The notes beneath the pieces were generated by a model that was not told the origin of the DNA, did not search any database, and saw nothing but the letters and a program-made list of their open reading frames with translations. Both the position numbers and the translations under genes were made by a program. From Lysinibacillus fusiformis (GTDB taxonomy: Bacteria > Bacillota > Bacilli > Bacillales_A > Planococcaceae), in the NCBI RefSeq assembly GCF_002845985.1, contig NZ_PDFK01000002.1:434001-498000 (forward strand): DNA of 64,000 bases. The letters are read 5' to 3'. This document shows positions 49,077-58,560 of this stretch, piece after piece; the stretch's first letter is position 1; the number at the start of each line of letters is the position of its first letter.

Positions 49077-50033
49077 TTACGCTTCTGTATATTGTCCTAT
49101 TTTTTTGAATTTTTCATAACGATCTTCAATTAATTGTTCTCCATTTAGAGAATTTAATGTATGAAGTGTGTCGCTAATGCATTCTTTAATAGAAAGAGCC
49201 TGTTTTGCCACATTGCGATGGGCACCACCGATTATTTCAGGGATAATGCCATCTATTACACCAAGTTCTTTTAAATCTGGTGCTGTAATGCGCATAGCTT
49301 CTGCCGCTTGCTTAGCAAGGCTACCATCACGCCATAGAATTGAAGCTGCGCCTTCAGGAGAAATAACGGAATATGTTGAGTTCTCTAGCATAAAGACACG
49401 GTTTGCTACACCTAGTGCTAGTGCACCACCACTTCCTCCTTCACCAATGACGATACTAATAACAGGTACAGTTAAGCCTGCCATTTCAACAAGATTTCTA
49501 GCAATTGCTTCACTTTGTCCTCGTTCTTCAGCAGCTTTACCTGGGTAAGCACCTTTTGTATCAATAAAACAAATAATCGGTCGCTTAAATTTTTCAGCTT
49601 GCTTCATCAAACGTAGCGCTTTACGATAGCCCTCTGGATGCGGCATACCAAAATTACGGCGTATATTTTCTTTTGTCGATTTACCACGCTGATGACCAAT
49701 AATCGTTACTGGCTGCCCTTCAAAAATGGCAATCCCACCTAGAATAGCTGCATCGTCACCAAACGTACGGTCACCATGCAGTTCAATAAAGTCTTCACAC
49801 ATCGCTTCAATATATTGTAAAGTTGTTGGTCTTTCTGGGTGTCTTGCTACCTGCACACGATCCCAAGGCTTCATATTGGCATAAATCGATTGCTCTAATT
49901 GCGATAAACGTGTTTCAAGCTTTTCGATTTCTCCTGACATATCTACATCTGCTTCAGCAGCAATTGTTTTTAATTCATCAATTTTCTCTCGTAATTGTAC
50001 GACTGGTTCTTCAAATGCTAAATTTTTAGGCAT
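49077..50033 (-). CDS. accA: Acetyl-CoA carboxylase carboxyltransferase alpha subunit
   Basis: 318 residues from ATG 50,033 (AAGGTGG about 10 nt upstream); the frame could begin at a GTG at 50,045, but that lacks a site. Conserved [24 protein letters not shown] and [12 protein letters not shown]. With AccD it transfers carboxyl from biotin to acetyl-CoA, giving malonyl-CoA. The ATG overlaps the accD stop codon by 8 nt, so translation is coupled. Confidence 0.95.
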   Translation of the reverse strand: MPKNLAFEEPVVQLREKIDELKTIAAEADVDMSGEIEKLETRLSQLEQSIYANMKPWDRVQVARHPERPTTLQYIEAMCEDFIELHGDRTFGDDAAILGGIAIFEGQPVTIIGHQRGKSTKENIRRNFGMPHPEGYRKALRLMKQAEKFKRPIICFIDTKGAYPGKAAEERGQSEAIARNLVEMAGLTVPVISIVIGEGGSGGALALGVANRVFMLENSTYSVISPEGAASILWRDGSLAKQAAEAMRITAPDLKELGVIDGIIPEIIGGAHRNVAKQALSIKECISDTLHTLNSLNGEQLIEDRYEKFKKIGQYTEA

Positions 50034-50883
50034 GTTGGACGCCACCTTTCGTATGCATTTTTACAAGTAATGAAACTTGCTTACGTAAATCCTTGCGAGG
50101 GAAGATAGCATCAAGCTGACCATGCTCTAATAAAAATTCTGCTGTTTGGAAATCGCTTGGCAATTTTTCTCTTACTGTTTCTTCAATAACACGACGACCT
50201 GCAAAGCCAATTAATGCTTGTGGCTCGGCAATATTTATATCACCAACAGAAGCAAAGCTTGCGGAAACTCCACCCGTTGTTGGATGCGTTAAAATAGAAA
50301 TGAACAATAAACCATGATCACTGTGACGCTTTAAAGCCACACTTGTTTTAGCCATCTGCATTAATGACAATACGCCCTCTTGCATACGAGCACCACCACT
50401 AGCAGTAAAGATGATAAATGGCACACCTAATGCTGTTGCCTTTTCTATTGCTCGCGTGATTTTTTCACCCACAACGGAGCCCATTGAACCCATGCGGAAA
50501 TGAGAATCCATAATTGCTACGACGATTTCTTCGCCATCTAACGTTCCGACACCCGTTAGGACAGCCTCATTTAAACCTGTTTTCTCTTGGTCGGCTGAAA
50601 TTTTTTCTACATAGGCTGGGAAATTAAGGGGATTACTTGTTTGTAAATGATCATCCATTGATTCGAATGAGCCTTCATCTAAAAAATAGTCCACACGCTC
50701 TTGTGCTGTCATTTTGAAATGGTGACTACATTTTGTACATACTTTATCGTTTTTTTCTAATTCCTTTGTCAGTTGAATGTGACGACATTCAGGACATTTC
50801 GTCATTAACCCTTCTGGAAATGTCTTTTCTTGTCCGTCCTCTTTCTTTTTTCGATTACCACTAAATAAGCTGCGTATTGCCAT
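50026..50883 (-). CDS. accD: Acetyl-CoA carboxylase carboxyltransferase beta subunit
   Basis: 285 residues. An N-terminal C4 zinc ribbon (CPEC...CTKC around residues 31-53) and a crotonase-like carboxyltransferase domain with [20 protein letters not shown] and [12 protein letters not shown]. Forms a tetramer with AccA. The operon is GntR gene-accD-accA. The usual B. subtilis neighbour ytsJ (malic enzyme) is missing upstream. Confidence 0.96.
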   Translation of the reverse strand: MAIRSLFSGNRKKKEDGQEKTFPEGLMTKCPECRHIQLTKELEKNDKVCTKCSHHFKMTAQERVDYFLDEGSFESMDDHLQTSNPLNFPAYVEKISADQEKTGLNEAVLTGVGTLDGEEIVVAIMDSHFRMGSMGSVVGEKITRAIEKATALGVPFIIFTASGGARMQEGVLSLMQMAKTSVALKRHSDHGLLFISILTHPTTGGVSASFASVGDINIAEPQALIGFAGRRVIEETVREKLPSDFQTAEFLLEHGQLDAIFPRKDLRKQVSLLVKMHTKGGVQHA

Positions 50884-50907
50884 GTTCGACTCCCCCTTTG
50901 TTGTTAG

Positions 50908-51549
50908 CTAAATGCTTTGTACAGTACTCATCCACTGTTCATAAGCTTTCAATGCTTCTTTTTCGTACCCAAGCTGCATCGATTTTAACATCGTTTGAAT
51001 GATTAATTTTTCATCTTCTGTTGAGTTTCGATTTAAACGGTCGCCATCATAAGCTGCTAATTGAAACCAGATTTTTAAAGAAAGACGATTCCCTGTCGTA
51101 ATCAATAACTCTCGTAAAATATCTCGACAATTAACCGCTCCCTCTATTTCTAGTTTCACAAAAAAACTATCCCACACAGGTAGTGTGCGAAGAATCTCTG
51201 TACAACTTATTACGCGGATTGCTTCCATTTCATGAATTTGTCGCGTTAATGCGACATCTTTCTTCGATTTTTCATCTTCTAATATAAACATCGACAGTAT
51301 TTCTACGAGCTGATGCTTATGTGTGGACGCAAGAAAAGTACCACCACCGTGTCTTGTTTCAATAAGCCCTAGCAATTCTAAGCTTCGCAAAGCCTCTCTC
51401 ACAGAGGATCGCCCGACACCTAGACGCTCTGATAGAACTCGTTCGGAGGGTAGTTTTTCACCTGCTTGGATTTTTTCCATTTTAATGAGTTGACGTAGTT
51501 GTTGGACGATTTCTAAAAACACTTTTTTTTGTTCGGTTTTTTTATCCAT
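50908..51549 (-). CDS. GntR-family regulator, FadR type, heading accDA
   Basis: 213 residues from ATG 51,549 (GGGGAG 8 nt upstream; the longer frame to 51,570 has no site). N-terminal winged helix (about 10-75; EKLPSERVLSERLGVGRSSVREALRSLELLGLIE, in parts) and an FCD-type helical C-terminal domain whose usual metal-binding His positions are not evident, as in E. coli FadR. It is co-oriented with accD-accA at 24 nt, so it probably controls malonyl-CoA supply, perhaps in answer to acyl-CoA. It has its own palindromic operator at 51,570-51,592. Confidence 0.83.
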   Translation of the reverse strand: MDKKTEQKKVFLEIVQQLRQLIKMEKIQAGEKLPSERVLSERLGVGRSSVREALRSLELLGLIETRHGGGTFLASTHKHQLVEILSMFILEDEKSKKDVALTRQIHEMEAIRVISCTEILRTLPVWDSFFVKLEIEGAVNCRDILRELLITTGNRLSLKIWFQLAAYDGDRLNRNSTEDEKLIIQTMLKSMQLGYEKEALKAYEQWMSTVQSI

Positions 51550-51569
51550 ACGACTAACTCCCCTTATCA

Positions 51570-51592
51570 AAAAAGTGGTCTGACCACTTTTT
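51570..51592. promoter_or_regulatory. Perfect 23-bp palindromic operator of the FadR-type regulator
   Basis: The arms AAAAAGTGGTC and GACCACTTTTT flank a central T. The core TGGTCTGACCA is the FadR-type TGGTnnnACCA. It lies about 20 nt upstream of the regulator ATG, next to its Shine-Dalgarno, so it should cover the transcription start. Confidence 0.85.
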
Positions 51593-51635
51593 AACGTTGA
51601 TTCTAGCTTACAAAAGAACCGTTCAAAAGTAAAGG

Positions 51636-51664
51636 AAAAACTGCATAAAATTTATGCAGTTTCT
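51636..51664 (-). terminator. Terminator of dnaE
   Basis: A stem AAACTGCATAAA / TTTATGCAGTTT around a 2-nt centre, with further U after it on the minus strand. It lies about 20 nt beyond the dnaE stop. Confidence 0.85.
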
Positions 51665-51680
51665 ATATTCTTGTTTCATT

Positions 51681-54600
51681 TCATATCTTTTTTGTCGCTT
51701 GTGCATGTTTTACTTTGATTTGTAGCTTACCAAAACGCCTCTCCAACACACCATCAATTACTAGCATCTCATCCTCTAGCAATAAATCTTGGACAAGTTG
51801 AAAAACTTGAGGGAATAATGTAATCGAAACAGCTCCATACTCATCCTGTAGCTGAACGAAAGCCATTTGCTCCCCTTTTTTTGTACGAATTTTTTTCACT
51901 TCTTCAATCATACCAATCATTTTTACATAACTACCGTCACGAAGTTGCTTTAACTCGCGACAAGTACTATTGACATCATGCCAGTGTAGTCTTTCTTGTG
52001 CTACTGGATGGGTAGAAATATAAAAGCCTAAGCTTTCCTTCTCATGTACTAATTTTTCCTTTTGAGACATCTCTTCTGCCTGCATATATTTTGGCTTACC
52101 AAAACTAAGTGTCATAGCTGATGCCAGATCTATATCTTCAGTAGGTCTTAATAACTCCGCATGTTTTAAGGCTGCGTCTACTGTCATGAGAAGAACAGCC
52201 CTGTCCTTCTCAAGATAATCAAGCGCTCCAGCATAGATTAATGCTTCCATCACTTTGGCTTTAAAATGCTGTGCACTTAAGGCAACAGCCAAATCAAACA
52301 TATTATTCAGTACTTCTGGACTTGTTTGACGTAGCGTATTCACTTTTTCTATCAGAGTATGGGGCACACCTTTGATGCCAGATAAGCTGTAGCGAATACC
52401 TTCATTTTCTACTGTAAAATACTTTGTACTGTTTTTTAAAGAAGGTGGATAAAATGGGATGCCTTTATCCTTTGCCTCATGGACAAGTTGTTGAATCTTA
52501 TCGACATTACCTGTTGCATTAGATAATAACGCTGCATAAAAGCTTCGAGGGAAATGCGCCTTTAAATAGGCCATTTGATAGGAAATGACACTATAGGCAA
52601 CCGCATGACTTTTAGGGAAACCATAATCCGCAAAACGCACAATCAGTTCATAGACTTCTTCCGCTACTTGCTGATCAAAGCCTTGCTGTAATGCCCCTTG
52701 AATAAATGCAGCACGTTGCTCCTCTAAAACTTGACGATCTTTTTTACTCACTGCACGGCGCAGTAAATCGGCTTGTCCCATTGTAAATCCTGCGAGAACT
52801 GAGGCAATTTTGATAATCTGCTCTTGATAGACAATTACACCAAATGTCTCTTGTAAAATAGGCTCTAACACTGGATGGGGCATCGTAACCATTTCTTTAC
52901 CAGCTTTTCTTCTTGCATAGACCGCAATAAAATCCATTGGACCTGGACGATAAAGTGCATTTATAGCTACAATATCTAAAAAGTTCGTAGGATGGATATC
53001 ACGTAAAGCTTGTTTCATTCCGTCTGATTCTAATTGAAAAATCCCTAGTGTATCCCCTTTTTGTAAAAGTTGAAACGTCTTTTCATCATGCATAGGGATT
53101 CGTTCAAATTCTATCCAAGGTCCTCCCGCTTTATAAATAGACCAACGTATTTGCTCTAAAATGGTGAGATTACGCAAGCCTAAAAAATCCATTTTGACGA
53201 GACCGCACGCTTCAATATCCCCCATCGGCCATTGCGTACTATAAATACCATCATGCCCTTCTTCAATTGGTACCGTATTCACTAATGGCGAAGGGGCGAT
53301 GACAATACCAGCTGCATGTGTAGAGGAATTTCTAGGCAGACCTTCTAATTTTAGCGCTACCTCGAACCATCGCTGATGCTTTTCATTGTCCGCAAGCCAG
53401 TTTTGAAAGTCATGTGAATCTGCCATAGCTCTTTGCAATGTAATACCAGGCTTATTTGGAATCATCTTCGAAATTTTTTCTAATGTCTCTGCCTCAAAAC
53501 CAAAAACCCTTGCAACATCCCTCGCAACTGCCTTTGCAGACAGTGTGCCAAATGTAATAATTTGCGCAACATTGGCTTTGCCATATTTTTGGGCAACATA
53601 CTGAATCACTTGATGTCTTTTACTATCAACAAAATCAATATCAATATCAGGTAAAGTAATTCTTTCAGGGTTTAAAAAACGTTCAAATAATAAACCATAG
53701 GCAAGTGGATCTACTTGTGTAATGGCGAGGCTATATGCCACAAGGGAACCTGCGGACGAACCACGACCAGGTCCAGTCAAAATGCGATTTTCTTTCGCAT
53801 AGCGCATAAAATCCGCGACAACTAAAAAATAGTCAGCAAAGCCCATGGAACAAATAATTTCAAGCTCATATTGTAGCCGTTCCCGATAGGCTGTAGGTAT
53901 CGTCATTTGCTGAAATCTTTCTTCTAATCCTGTAAATGCTTCCTTCATCAGCAAGCTTTCAGCTGTTTCATCTACAGGTACAGGAAATTTAGGCATTTGC
54001 ACAGACATTTCAGGTACAACAGCTTTACAGCTAGCGAGCATTTGTACACTTGCTTCAAGCCACTGTGGATGATCAGCAAACCAATTTTGCCATTCATCTG
54101 CTGTCGGTGCAAAATAGCCTTGCACATCGGCCGTTAGCATAGTGTTTCCTAGCTTATCACCTGTATCAATTGCTCTTGCTACTTCATAAGCAAAATGATC
54201 TTCTGGACGTAAAAAATAACAGCTTTGAGTGGCAACAAGCGGAATAGACTGTTCTTCGCACCAAATCACTATTTCTTCTTCATTCGCTGTTTTTACTCCA
54301 TCTGGTCTAGCGATGCCCACATATAATTGCTGTTGAAATAGCTGAATTAAAGCAGTGACCGCAGTATGCCAATCCTCTAAATCTGCAAAATCATTTGTGG
54401 AAAGCAGAGCTATACAACCCGCTGCGTATCCCTCAAGCCACTTCCAAGGCAACACTTCGTCTTGTCTAATGGATATAGCACTACTAATCTTTAATAGCTG
54501 TTGATAGCCCTCCTGCGTTTGTGCATACAGAACAAGAGGGATGGTTTTCTCATGCCACTGTACGTTAACGGAAAGCCCAATGACAGCGTGGATACTTGCT

Positions 54601-54764
54601 TGCTGCAATGCTTTACAAAAAGGCAAAAGCCCGTACAATTTCGTATTAACGATTGCACAGGCCTGTGTCTTTTGCTCTTGTAAAAAAGGAATCAATTGCT
54701 CAAGCCGAATTGTGCTTTTCAATAAATCCGCGCTCGTATACATTTTCGTATATACATGTGTCAA
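51681..54764 (-). CDS. dnaE: DNA polymerase III alpha subunit DnaE
   Basis: 1027 residues from TTG 54,764, which has AAGGAAGGG 6 nt upstream; the longer frame to 54,890 runs into nrnA and adds unconserved residues, whereas THVYTKMYTSADLL matches the PHP start. PHP domain (1-200), polymerase palm with GRGSSAGSLVAYSL and PDIDIDFVD, and C-terminal OB fold (about 940-1020). The degenerate PHP metal-binding set (HVYTKMYTS in place of HxHTxxS) suggests an inactive exonuclease, as in B. subtilis DnaE, which extends RNA primers on the lagging strand. Confidence 0.93.
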   Translation of the reverse strand: MTHVYTKMYTSADLLKSTIRLEQLIPFLQEQKTQACAIVNTKLYGLLPFCKALQQASIHAVIGLSVNVQWHEKTIPLVLYAQTQEGYQQLLKISSAISIRQDEVLPWKWLEGYAAGCIALLSTNDFADLEDWHTAVTALIQLFQQQLYVGIARPDGVKTANEEEIVIWCEEQSIPLVATQSCYFLRPEDHFAYEVARAIDTGDKLGNTMLTADVQGYFAPTADEWQNWFADHPQWLEASVQMLASCKAVVPEMSVQMPKFPVPVDETAESLLMKEAFTGLEERFQQMTIPTAYRERLQYELEIICSMGFADYFLVVADFMRYAKENRILTGPGRGSSAGSLVAYSLAITQVDPLAYGLLFERFLNPERITLPDIDIDFVDSKRHQVIQYVAQKYGKANVAQIITFGTLSAKAVARDVARVFGFEAETLEKISKMIPNKPGITLQRAMADSHDFQNWLADNEKHQRWFEVALKLEGLPRNSSTHAAGIVIAPSPLVNTVPIEEGHDGIYSTQWPMGDIEACGLVKMDFLGLRNLTILEQIRWSIYKAGGPWIEFERIPMHDEKTFQLLQKGDTLGIFQLESDGMKQALRDIHPTNFLDIVAINALYRPGPMDFIAVYARRKAGKEMVTMPHPVLEPILQETFGVIVYQEQIIKIASVLAGFTMGQADLLRRAVSKKDRQVLEEQRAAFIQGALQQGFDQQVAEEVYELIVRFADYGFPKSHAVAYSVISYQMAYLKAHFPRSFYAALLSNATGNVDKIQQLVHEAKDKGIPFYPPSLKNSTKYFTVENEGIRYSLSGIKGVPHTLIEKVNTLRQTSPEVLNNMFDLAVALSAQHFKAKVMEALIYAGALDYLEKDRAVLLMTVDAALKHAELLRPTEDIDLASAMTLSFGKPKYMQAEEMSQKEKLVHEKESLGFYISTHPVAQERLHWHDVNSTCRELKQLRDGSYVKMIGMIEEVKKIRTKKGEQMAFVQLQDEYGAVSITLFPQVFQLVQDLLLEDEMLVIDGVLERRFGKLQIKVKHAQATKKI

Positions 54765-54786
54765 ATGAATCCCTTCCTTTTCTCTG

Positions 54787-55731
54787 TTAATGATACGCCT
54801 TACACATTTCTTGTAATCTTGAAATAACGTGGTCAGCTTCCTCCCATGAATAAGCTGTCGCACCAGATGCAAGCGGATGTCCTCCACCATTAAATTCTTT
54901 TGCTAATGTATTAATAACAGGTCCCTTCGAACGTAGACGTACTCGTATTTGATCTACTTCTTCAATGAAAACAACCCACGCGCATATCCCTTTAACACTG
55001 CCAAGGCAGCCTACTAATAAAGAGGCCTCAGATGGCACTGTATTATACTCAGCTAACAATTCCTTTGTTAGCTTTACATAGGCAGCTCCATGCTCATCCA
55101 TTGTAAAGTTTTGATATATATAGCCTTGTAAATTAAGTAGCTTTTGCTCCATTTCATACATACCATCAAAAATTTGATTTCGATCAAAATCATATGTAAT
55201 CAGCTCTGAAGCCACTTTAAATGTTTTCGCTGTCGTGCTTGGGAACTGGAATCTTCCTGTATCCCCTACAATTCCTGCAAATAATAGGCGTGCAGCAGCA
55301 TCTGTAAGTTGCCAGCTAGCAACTGCCTTGCCTTCTTCATACAATTCATAAATCATTTCACTGCATGAGCTTGCTGTCGTATCTACCCATAATAAGTCAC
55401 CATATGCATCGTCATTTGGGTGGTGATCAATTTTTATCACCATTTTTCCTTTTGTATAGCGTTGATCGTCAACCCGCTCTGTATTGGCCGTGTCTGTGAC
55501 AATCACTAAAGCATTGTCGTACATATCATCTGCTATTTCATCAGGCTGTGCCATAAACGATAAGGAAGCGTCATGTTCACCAACAGCAAAGACCTTTTTC
55601 TCAGGGTAGTTGGCTAAAATAATCTCTTTTAAACCTTGCTGAGAACCATAAGCATCCGGATCTGGACGTACATGACGATGAATAATGATTGTTTCAAAGG
55701 CCTTAATTGTGTCGATGATTTGTCTTTTCAC
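54787..55731 (-). CDS. nrnA: Bifunctional oligoribonuclease and PAP phosphatase NrnA
   Basis: 314 residues from GTG 55,731 (GGAGG 8 nt upstream); the earlier ATG at 55,770 is poorer. DHH family: HRHVRPDPDAYGSQ and DHHPND motifs bind manganese; DHHA1 C-terminal GPVINTLAKEFNGGGHPLASGA. Degrades nano-RNA and dephosphorylates pAp. It precedes dnaE by 22 nt and is divergent from ytpI. Confidence 0.95.
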   Translation of the reverse strand: MKRQIIDTIKAFETIIIHRHVRPDPDAYGSQQGLKEIILANYPEKKVFAVGEHDASLSFMAQPDEIADDMYDNALVIVTDTANTERVDDQRYTKGKMVIKIDHHPNDDAYGDLLWVDTTASSCSEMIYELYEEGKAVASWQLTDAAARLLFAGIVGDTGRFQFPSTTAKTFKVASELITYDFDRNQIFDGMYEMEQKLLNLQGYIYQNFTMDEHGAAYVKLTKELLAEYNTVPSEASLLVGCLGSVKGICAWVVFIEEVDQIRVRLRSKGPVINTLAKEFNGGGHPLASGATAYSWEEADHVISRLQEMCKAYH

Positions 55732-55821
55732 CTTAAATTCCTCCAAAATGATAGTAAGAACCGTTAGCATTTTTTTATAATTATCGTTACAATAATGTCT
55801 AGTTATGCTAGGAGGTTTACT

Positions 55822-56127
55822 ATGCTCAATTTAATATTTGTATTTGCGATTATCATATCTTTTGTTTTTTATTTCTATTTTAAAACAAAACAATTCCGTT
55901 CTCCACTACCAATTACTAAAAATTGGTATAAAAGTAAGGCGAATATCGGCTTAGGTTCCTTAATTTTATCCTTCGCTTTAAATCAAGCTTATTTATTCCC
56001 AGGCTTATTTACATTTATTATTGTAGCAATTCTTGTCGCACTAGGCATCTTAGTTGTTATAGAAAATATAAAAAAAGCACGCCATTATGGGCAATTTGTT
56101 GAGGAAGAATTCCGCATTAATCAATAA
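55822..56127 (+). CDS. ytpI: YtpI-like small membrane protein
   Basis: 101 residues from ATG 55,822 (GGAGG upstream; an earlier in-frame ATG at 55,795 lacks one). Three hydrophobic helices (about 3-20, 40-58, 60-80) and a RSPLPITKNWYKSKANIGLGS loop, matching the B. subtilis YtpI pattern. Function unknown. Between divergent nrnA and convergent ytoI. Confidence 0.8.
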   Translation: MLNLIFVFAIIISFVFYFYFKTKQFRSPLPITKNWYKSKANIGLGSLILSFALNQAYLFPGLFTFIIVAILVALGILVVIENIKKARHYGQFVEEEFRINQ

Positions 56128-56136
56128 TATATGTAA

Positions 56137-56175
56137 CAAAGGGATGACCAAGCAATTGCGCTAGGCCATCCCTTT
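56137..56175. terminator. Bidirectional terminator between ytpI and ytoI
   Basis: A stem AAAGGGATGxCC / GGCCATCCCTTT with a 12-nt loop; A-run and U-run on the two sides fit both convergent genes. Confidence 0.8.
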
Positions 56176-56183
56176 TTCAATAC

Positions 56184-57491
56184 TTAACGTTCTAATAGTT
56201 GGAACATCATCATTGCCTTACCGACAAGCATTTGTTGATTATACACTTCGAAGTCCATTTTCACAAACTTACGACTCATGTCTAAAATGCGAGGCTTAAC
56301 CGTAAGCGTACTTTCCATTTGAACCGGCTTAATAAAATAAATAGTCATATTCTCAGCCACTGCATCACCACGTTTACGGCGTTTTAAGGCAAATGAACCA
56401 ACTTCAGCTAGTAAAGTTGTAAAAGCACCATATGAAATGGCCCCATATTGATTGGTCATTTGTGGTGTGACTTTAAACTCTACTATTAGTTCTTCATCAC
56501 CCAGTACCTTCATCTCATTTTTCACTAAATCATCAATCGTTTCACCATGCTGAGGCTGTCTTTGTGCTAATTGCAGCGCCTTAAGTACATCCTGACGACT
56601 AATAACACCTTGCAAAATATTGTCATCATCAACAATTGGTAAGAGATCAATCCCTTCCCAAATCATACGATGCCCAGCAGAAGCTACACTCATTTTCATG
56701 GAACCAGCAATCGGATTTTTTGTCATTACTTTTTCAACTAGCTCGTTCTCTTCACGACCAATAACGTCTTTTACGGTAATCATCCCGACTAATTTATTTT
56801 GATGTGTGACAACAGGAAATGCACCATGTGTTGTGCGTTCATTTAACTTATGAAAATGATGGATCGTTTCATCATTTTTTAAGGCAGCCGTGTCAGTCAT
56901 TGGGACATAAATATCTTCAATAAATAAAATATCTTTTTTGATTAATTGGTCATAAATTGCTCGGTTAATCATTGTTGCTACTGTAAACGTATCATAGCTT
57001 GTTGAAATAATGGGTAAATCTAATGAATCCGCAAGTATTTTATTATCTTCCGTTGTATCAAAACCGCCAGTGATTAAAACAGCTGCACCCGCTCGAAGTG
57101 CATTTTCATGTGCCTTAATCCGGTTACCAACAATCAATAAGCTACCTGCATCTGTATAACGCATCATGTCTTCTAATTGCATTGCACCAATGACAAATTT
57201 CGTTAACGTTTTATGTAGACCCGATTTTCCACCTAAAACTTGGCCATCGACAATATTGACAATTTCTGCAAAAGTTAAGCGTTCAATATTTTCTTTCTTT
57301 TTTTTCTCAATGCGAATTGTTCCAACACGCTCAATCGAACTTACTAAGCGACGATTTTCCGCTTCCTTTATGGCACGATAAGCCGTCCCTTCACTCACTT
57401 GCATTTCTTTCGCTATTTGACGTACTGAAATTTTATCACCCACGGGTAGTGATTCGATGTATTGTAAAATTTTCTCATGTTTTGTAGACAA
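56184..57491 (-). CDS. ytoI: YtoI-like regulator: HTH, DRTGG, CBS pair and hot-dog domains
   Basis: 435 residues. Helix-turn-helix (1-65; DKISVRQIAKEMQVSEGTAYRAI), DRTGG domain (about 70-185), two CBS repeats (about 195-315; EDIYVPMTDTAAL and VMTKNPIAGSM), and a C-terminal thioesterase-like hot-dog fold (about 320-435; QYGAISYGAFTTLLAEVGSFAL). CBS modules usually bind adenine nucleotides. Such four-part proteins are known in Bacillus (YtoI); ligand and DNA targets are not known. Convergent with ytpI. Confidence 0.88.
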   Translation of the reverse strand: MSTKHEKILQYIESLPVGDKISVRQIAKEMQVSEGTAYRAIKEAENRRLVSSIERVGTIRIEKKKKENIERLTFAEIVNIVDGQVLGGKSGLHKTLTKFVIGAMQLEDMMRYTDAGSLLIVGNRIKAHENALRAGAAVLITGGFDTTEDNKILADSLDLPIISTSYDTFTVATMINRAIYDQLIKKDILFIEDIYVPMTDTAALKNDETIHHFHKLNERTTHGAFPVVTHQNKLVGMITVKDVIGREENELVEKVMTKNPIAGSMKMSVASAGHRMIWEGIDLLPIVDDDNILQGVISRQDVLKALQLAQRQPQHGETIDDLVKNEMKVLGDEELIVEFKVTPQMTNQYGAISYGAFTTLLAEVGSFALKRRKRGDAVAENMTIYFIKPVQMESTLTVKPRILDMSRKFVKMDFEVYNQQMLVGKAMMMFQLLER

Positions 57492-57643
57492 AATATCACC
57501 TATTTCCTAAGCTTCTATTCTGCTCTTAGTGTACCATATTTTTTATAAAAATATTTAATATAAAGTGATCAAATTGTTTAACTTTCCCCATCATTTCAAC
57601 TACTAGCGTGGTGTCAATTCATATAGTACAGCCCTATCAACGA

Positions 57644-58327
57644 TTAGAAACAGTTTACTTTTTCGCCAGCTTTCAAAATTTGAACCTCTGTATTTTGCAC
57701 TAAATCTGCAAAAATTTGTGGATCCTGCTCGATTGGTGGGAATGTATTGTAATGAATTGGTACGACAATTTTCGGCTTTAAGAATGAAACCGCGCAAGCT
57801 GCATCCTCTGGTCCCATTGTAAAATTATCCCCAATCGGTAAAAATGCAATATCAATAGGGTGTCGTTCGCCAATTAATTTCATATCACTAAATAGAGCTG
57901 TATCACCTGCATGATAAATCGTTAATCCCTCAACAAATAATAAAACCCCTGCCGGCATACCCATATAAATTATTTCATTATTTTCTGTTACATAAGATGA
58001 ACCGTGAAAGGCTTGTGTAAACTTCACCTTACCAAAGTCAAACTCCTTAGCACCACCAATATGCATTGGATGTGCTTTTACACCTTGCCAAGAGATCCAA
58101 TTAGCTAATTCATTTGGAGCAATGACTAACGCATCTTTTTTCTTCGCTAGCTCCACTGTGTCCCCAACATGATCATTATGCCCATGTGTAAGTACAATAA
58201 TATCTGGTGCTTCTTCTGCCACCGTTAAGTCTGTTTGCCCATTGCCATTAATAAAAGGGTCAATTAAAATTGTTTTCCCGTTTGTTTGAATTTTGACAAC
58301 TGAATGTCCATGATAACTAATTTCCAT
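57644..58327 (-). CDS. ytkL: UPF0173 metal-dependent hydrolase (YtkL-like)
   Basis: 227 residues from ATG 58,327 (GAGGAGG upstream; the frame to 58,366 is longer by 13 residues). Metallo-beta-lactamase fold with HGHNDHVGD (HxHxDH), HAGDTALF and HYNTFPPI carrying the metal ligands. No substrate known. It is divergent from the peptidase gene. Confidence 0.92.
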   Translation of the reverse strand: MEISYHGHSVVKIQTNGKTILIDPFINGNGQTDLTVAEEAPDIIVLTHGHNDHVGDTVELAKKKDALVIAPNELANWISWQGVKAHPMHIGGAKEFDFGKVKFTQAFHGSSYVTENNEIIYMGMPAGVLLFVEGLTIYHAGDTALFSDMKLIGERHPIDIAFLPIGDNFTMGPEDAACAVSFLKPKIVVPIHYNTFPPIEQDPQIFADLVQNTEVQILKAGEKVNCF

Positions 58328-58436
58328 TTTAAAATCCTCCTCGAAAACCAAATTACAGTTCATCATTTTAATTCGCTACTCATGCGCTTTTTCCCTTTTT
58401 TTGATATGCTTGTACAGAGAATAATCGTAGTGTTCT

Positions 58437-58459
58437 CTAACAGCCTTATACCCTGTTAG
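58437..58459. repeat. Inverted repeat between ytkL and the peptidase gene
   Basis: CTAACAG and CTGTTAG separated by 9 nt in the 233-bp divergent gap. Could be an operator for either gene or a short hairpin. Function unknown. Confidence 0.4.
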
Positions 58460-58560
58460 CGCACAATTATTCAGTACTAGAAAAGGAACATCGACATTGC
58501 TTTATAGAGTCGACGCTTTTTTACGTAAAATTTCCCATGTACTAAAAGGAGGACATATTG

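Noticed and set aside
54765..54890. Longer N-terminus of DnaE
   Set aside because: Overlaps nrnA in another frame and is unconserved; the TTG at 54,764 has a good ribosome binding site and fits the PHP start.
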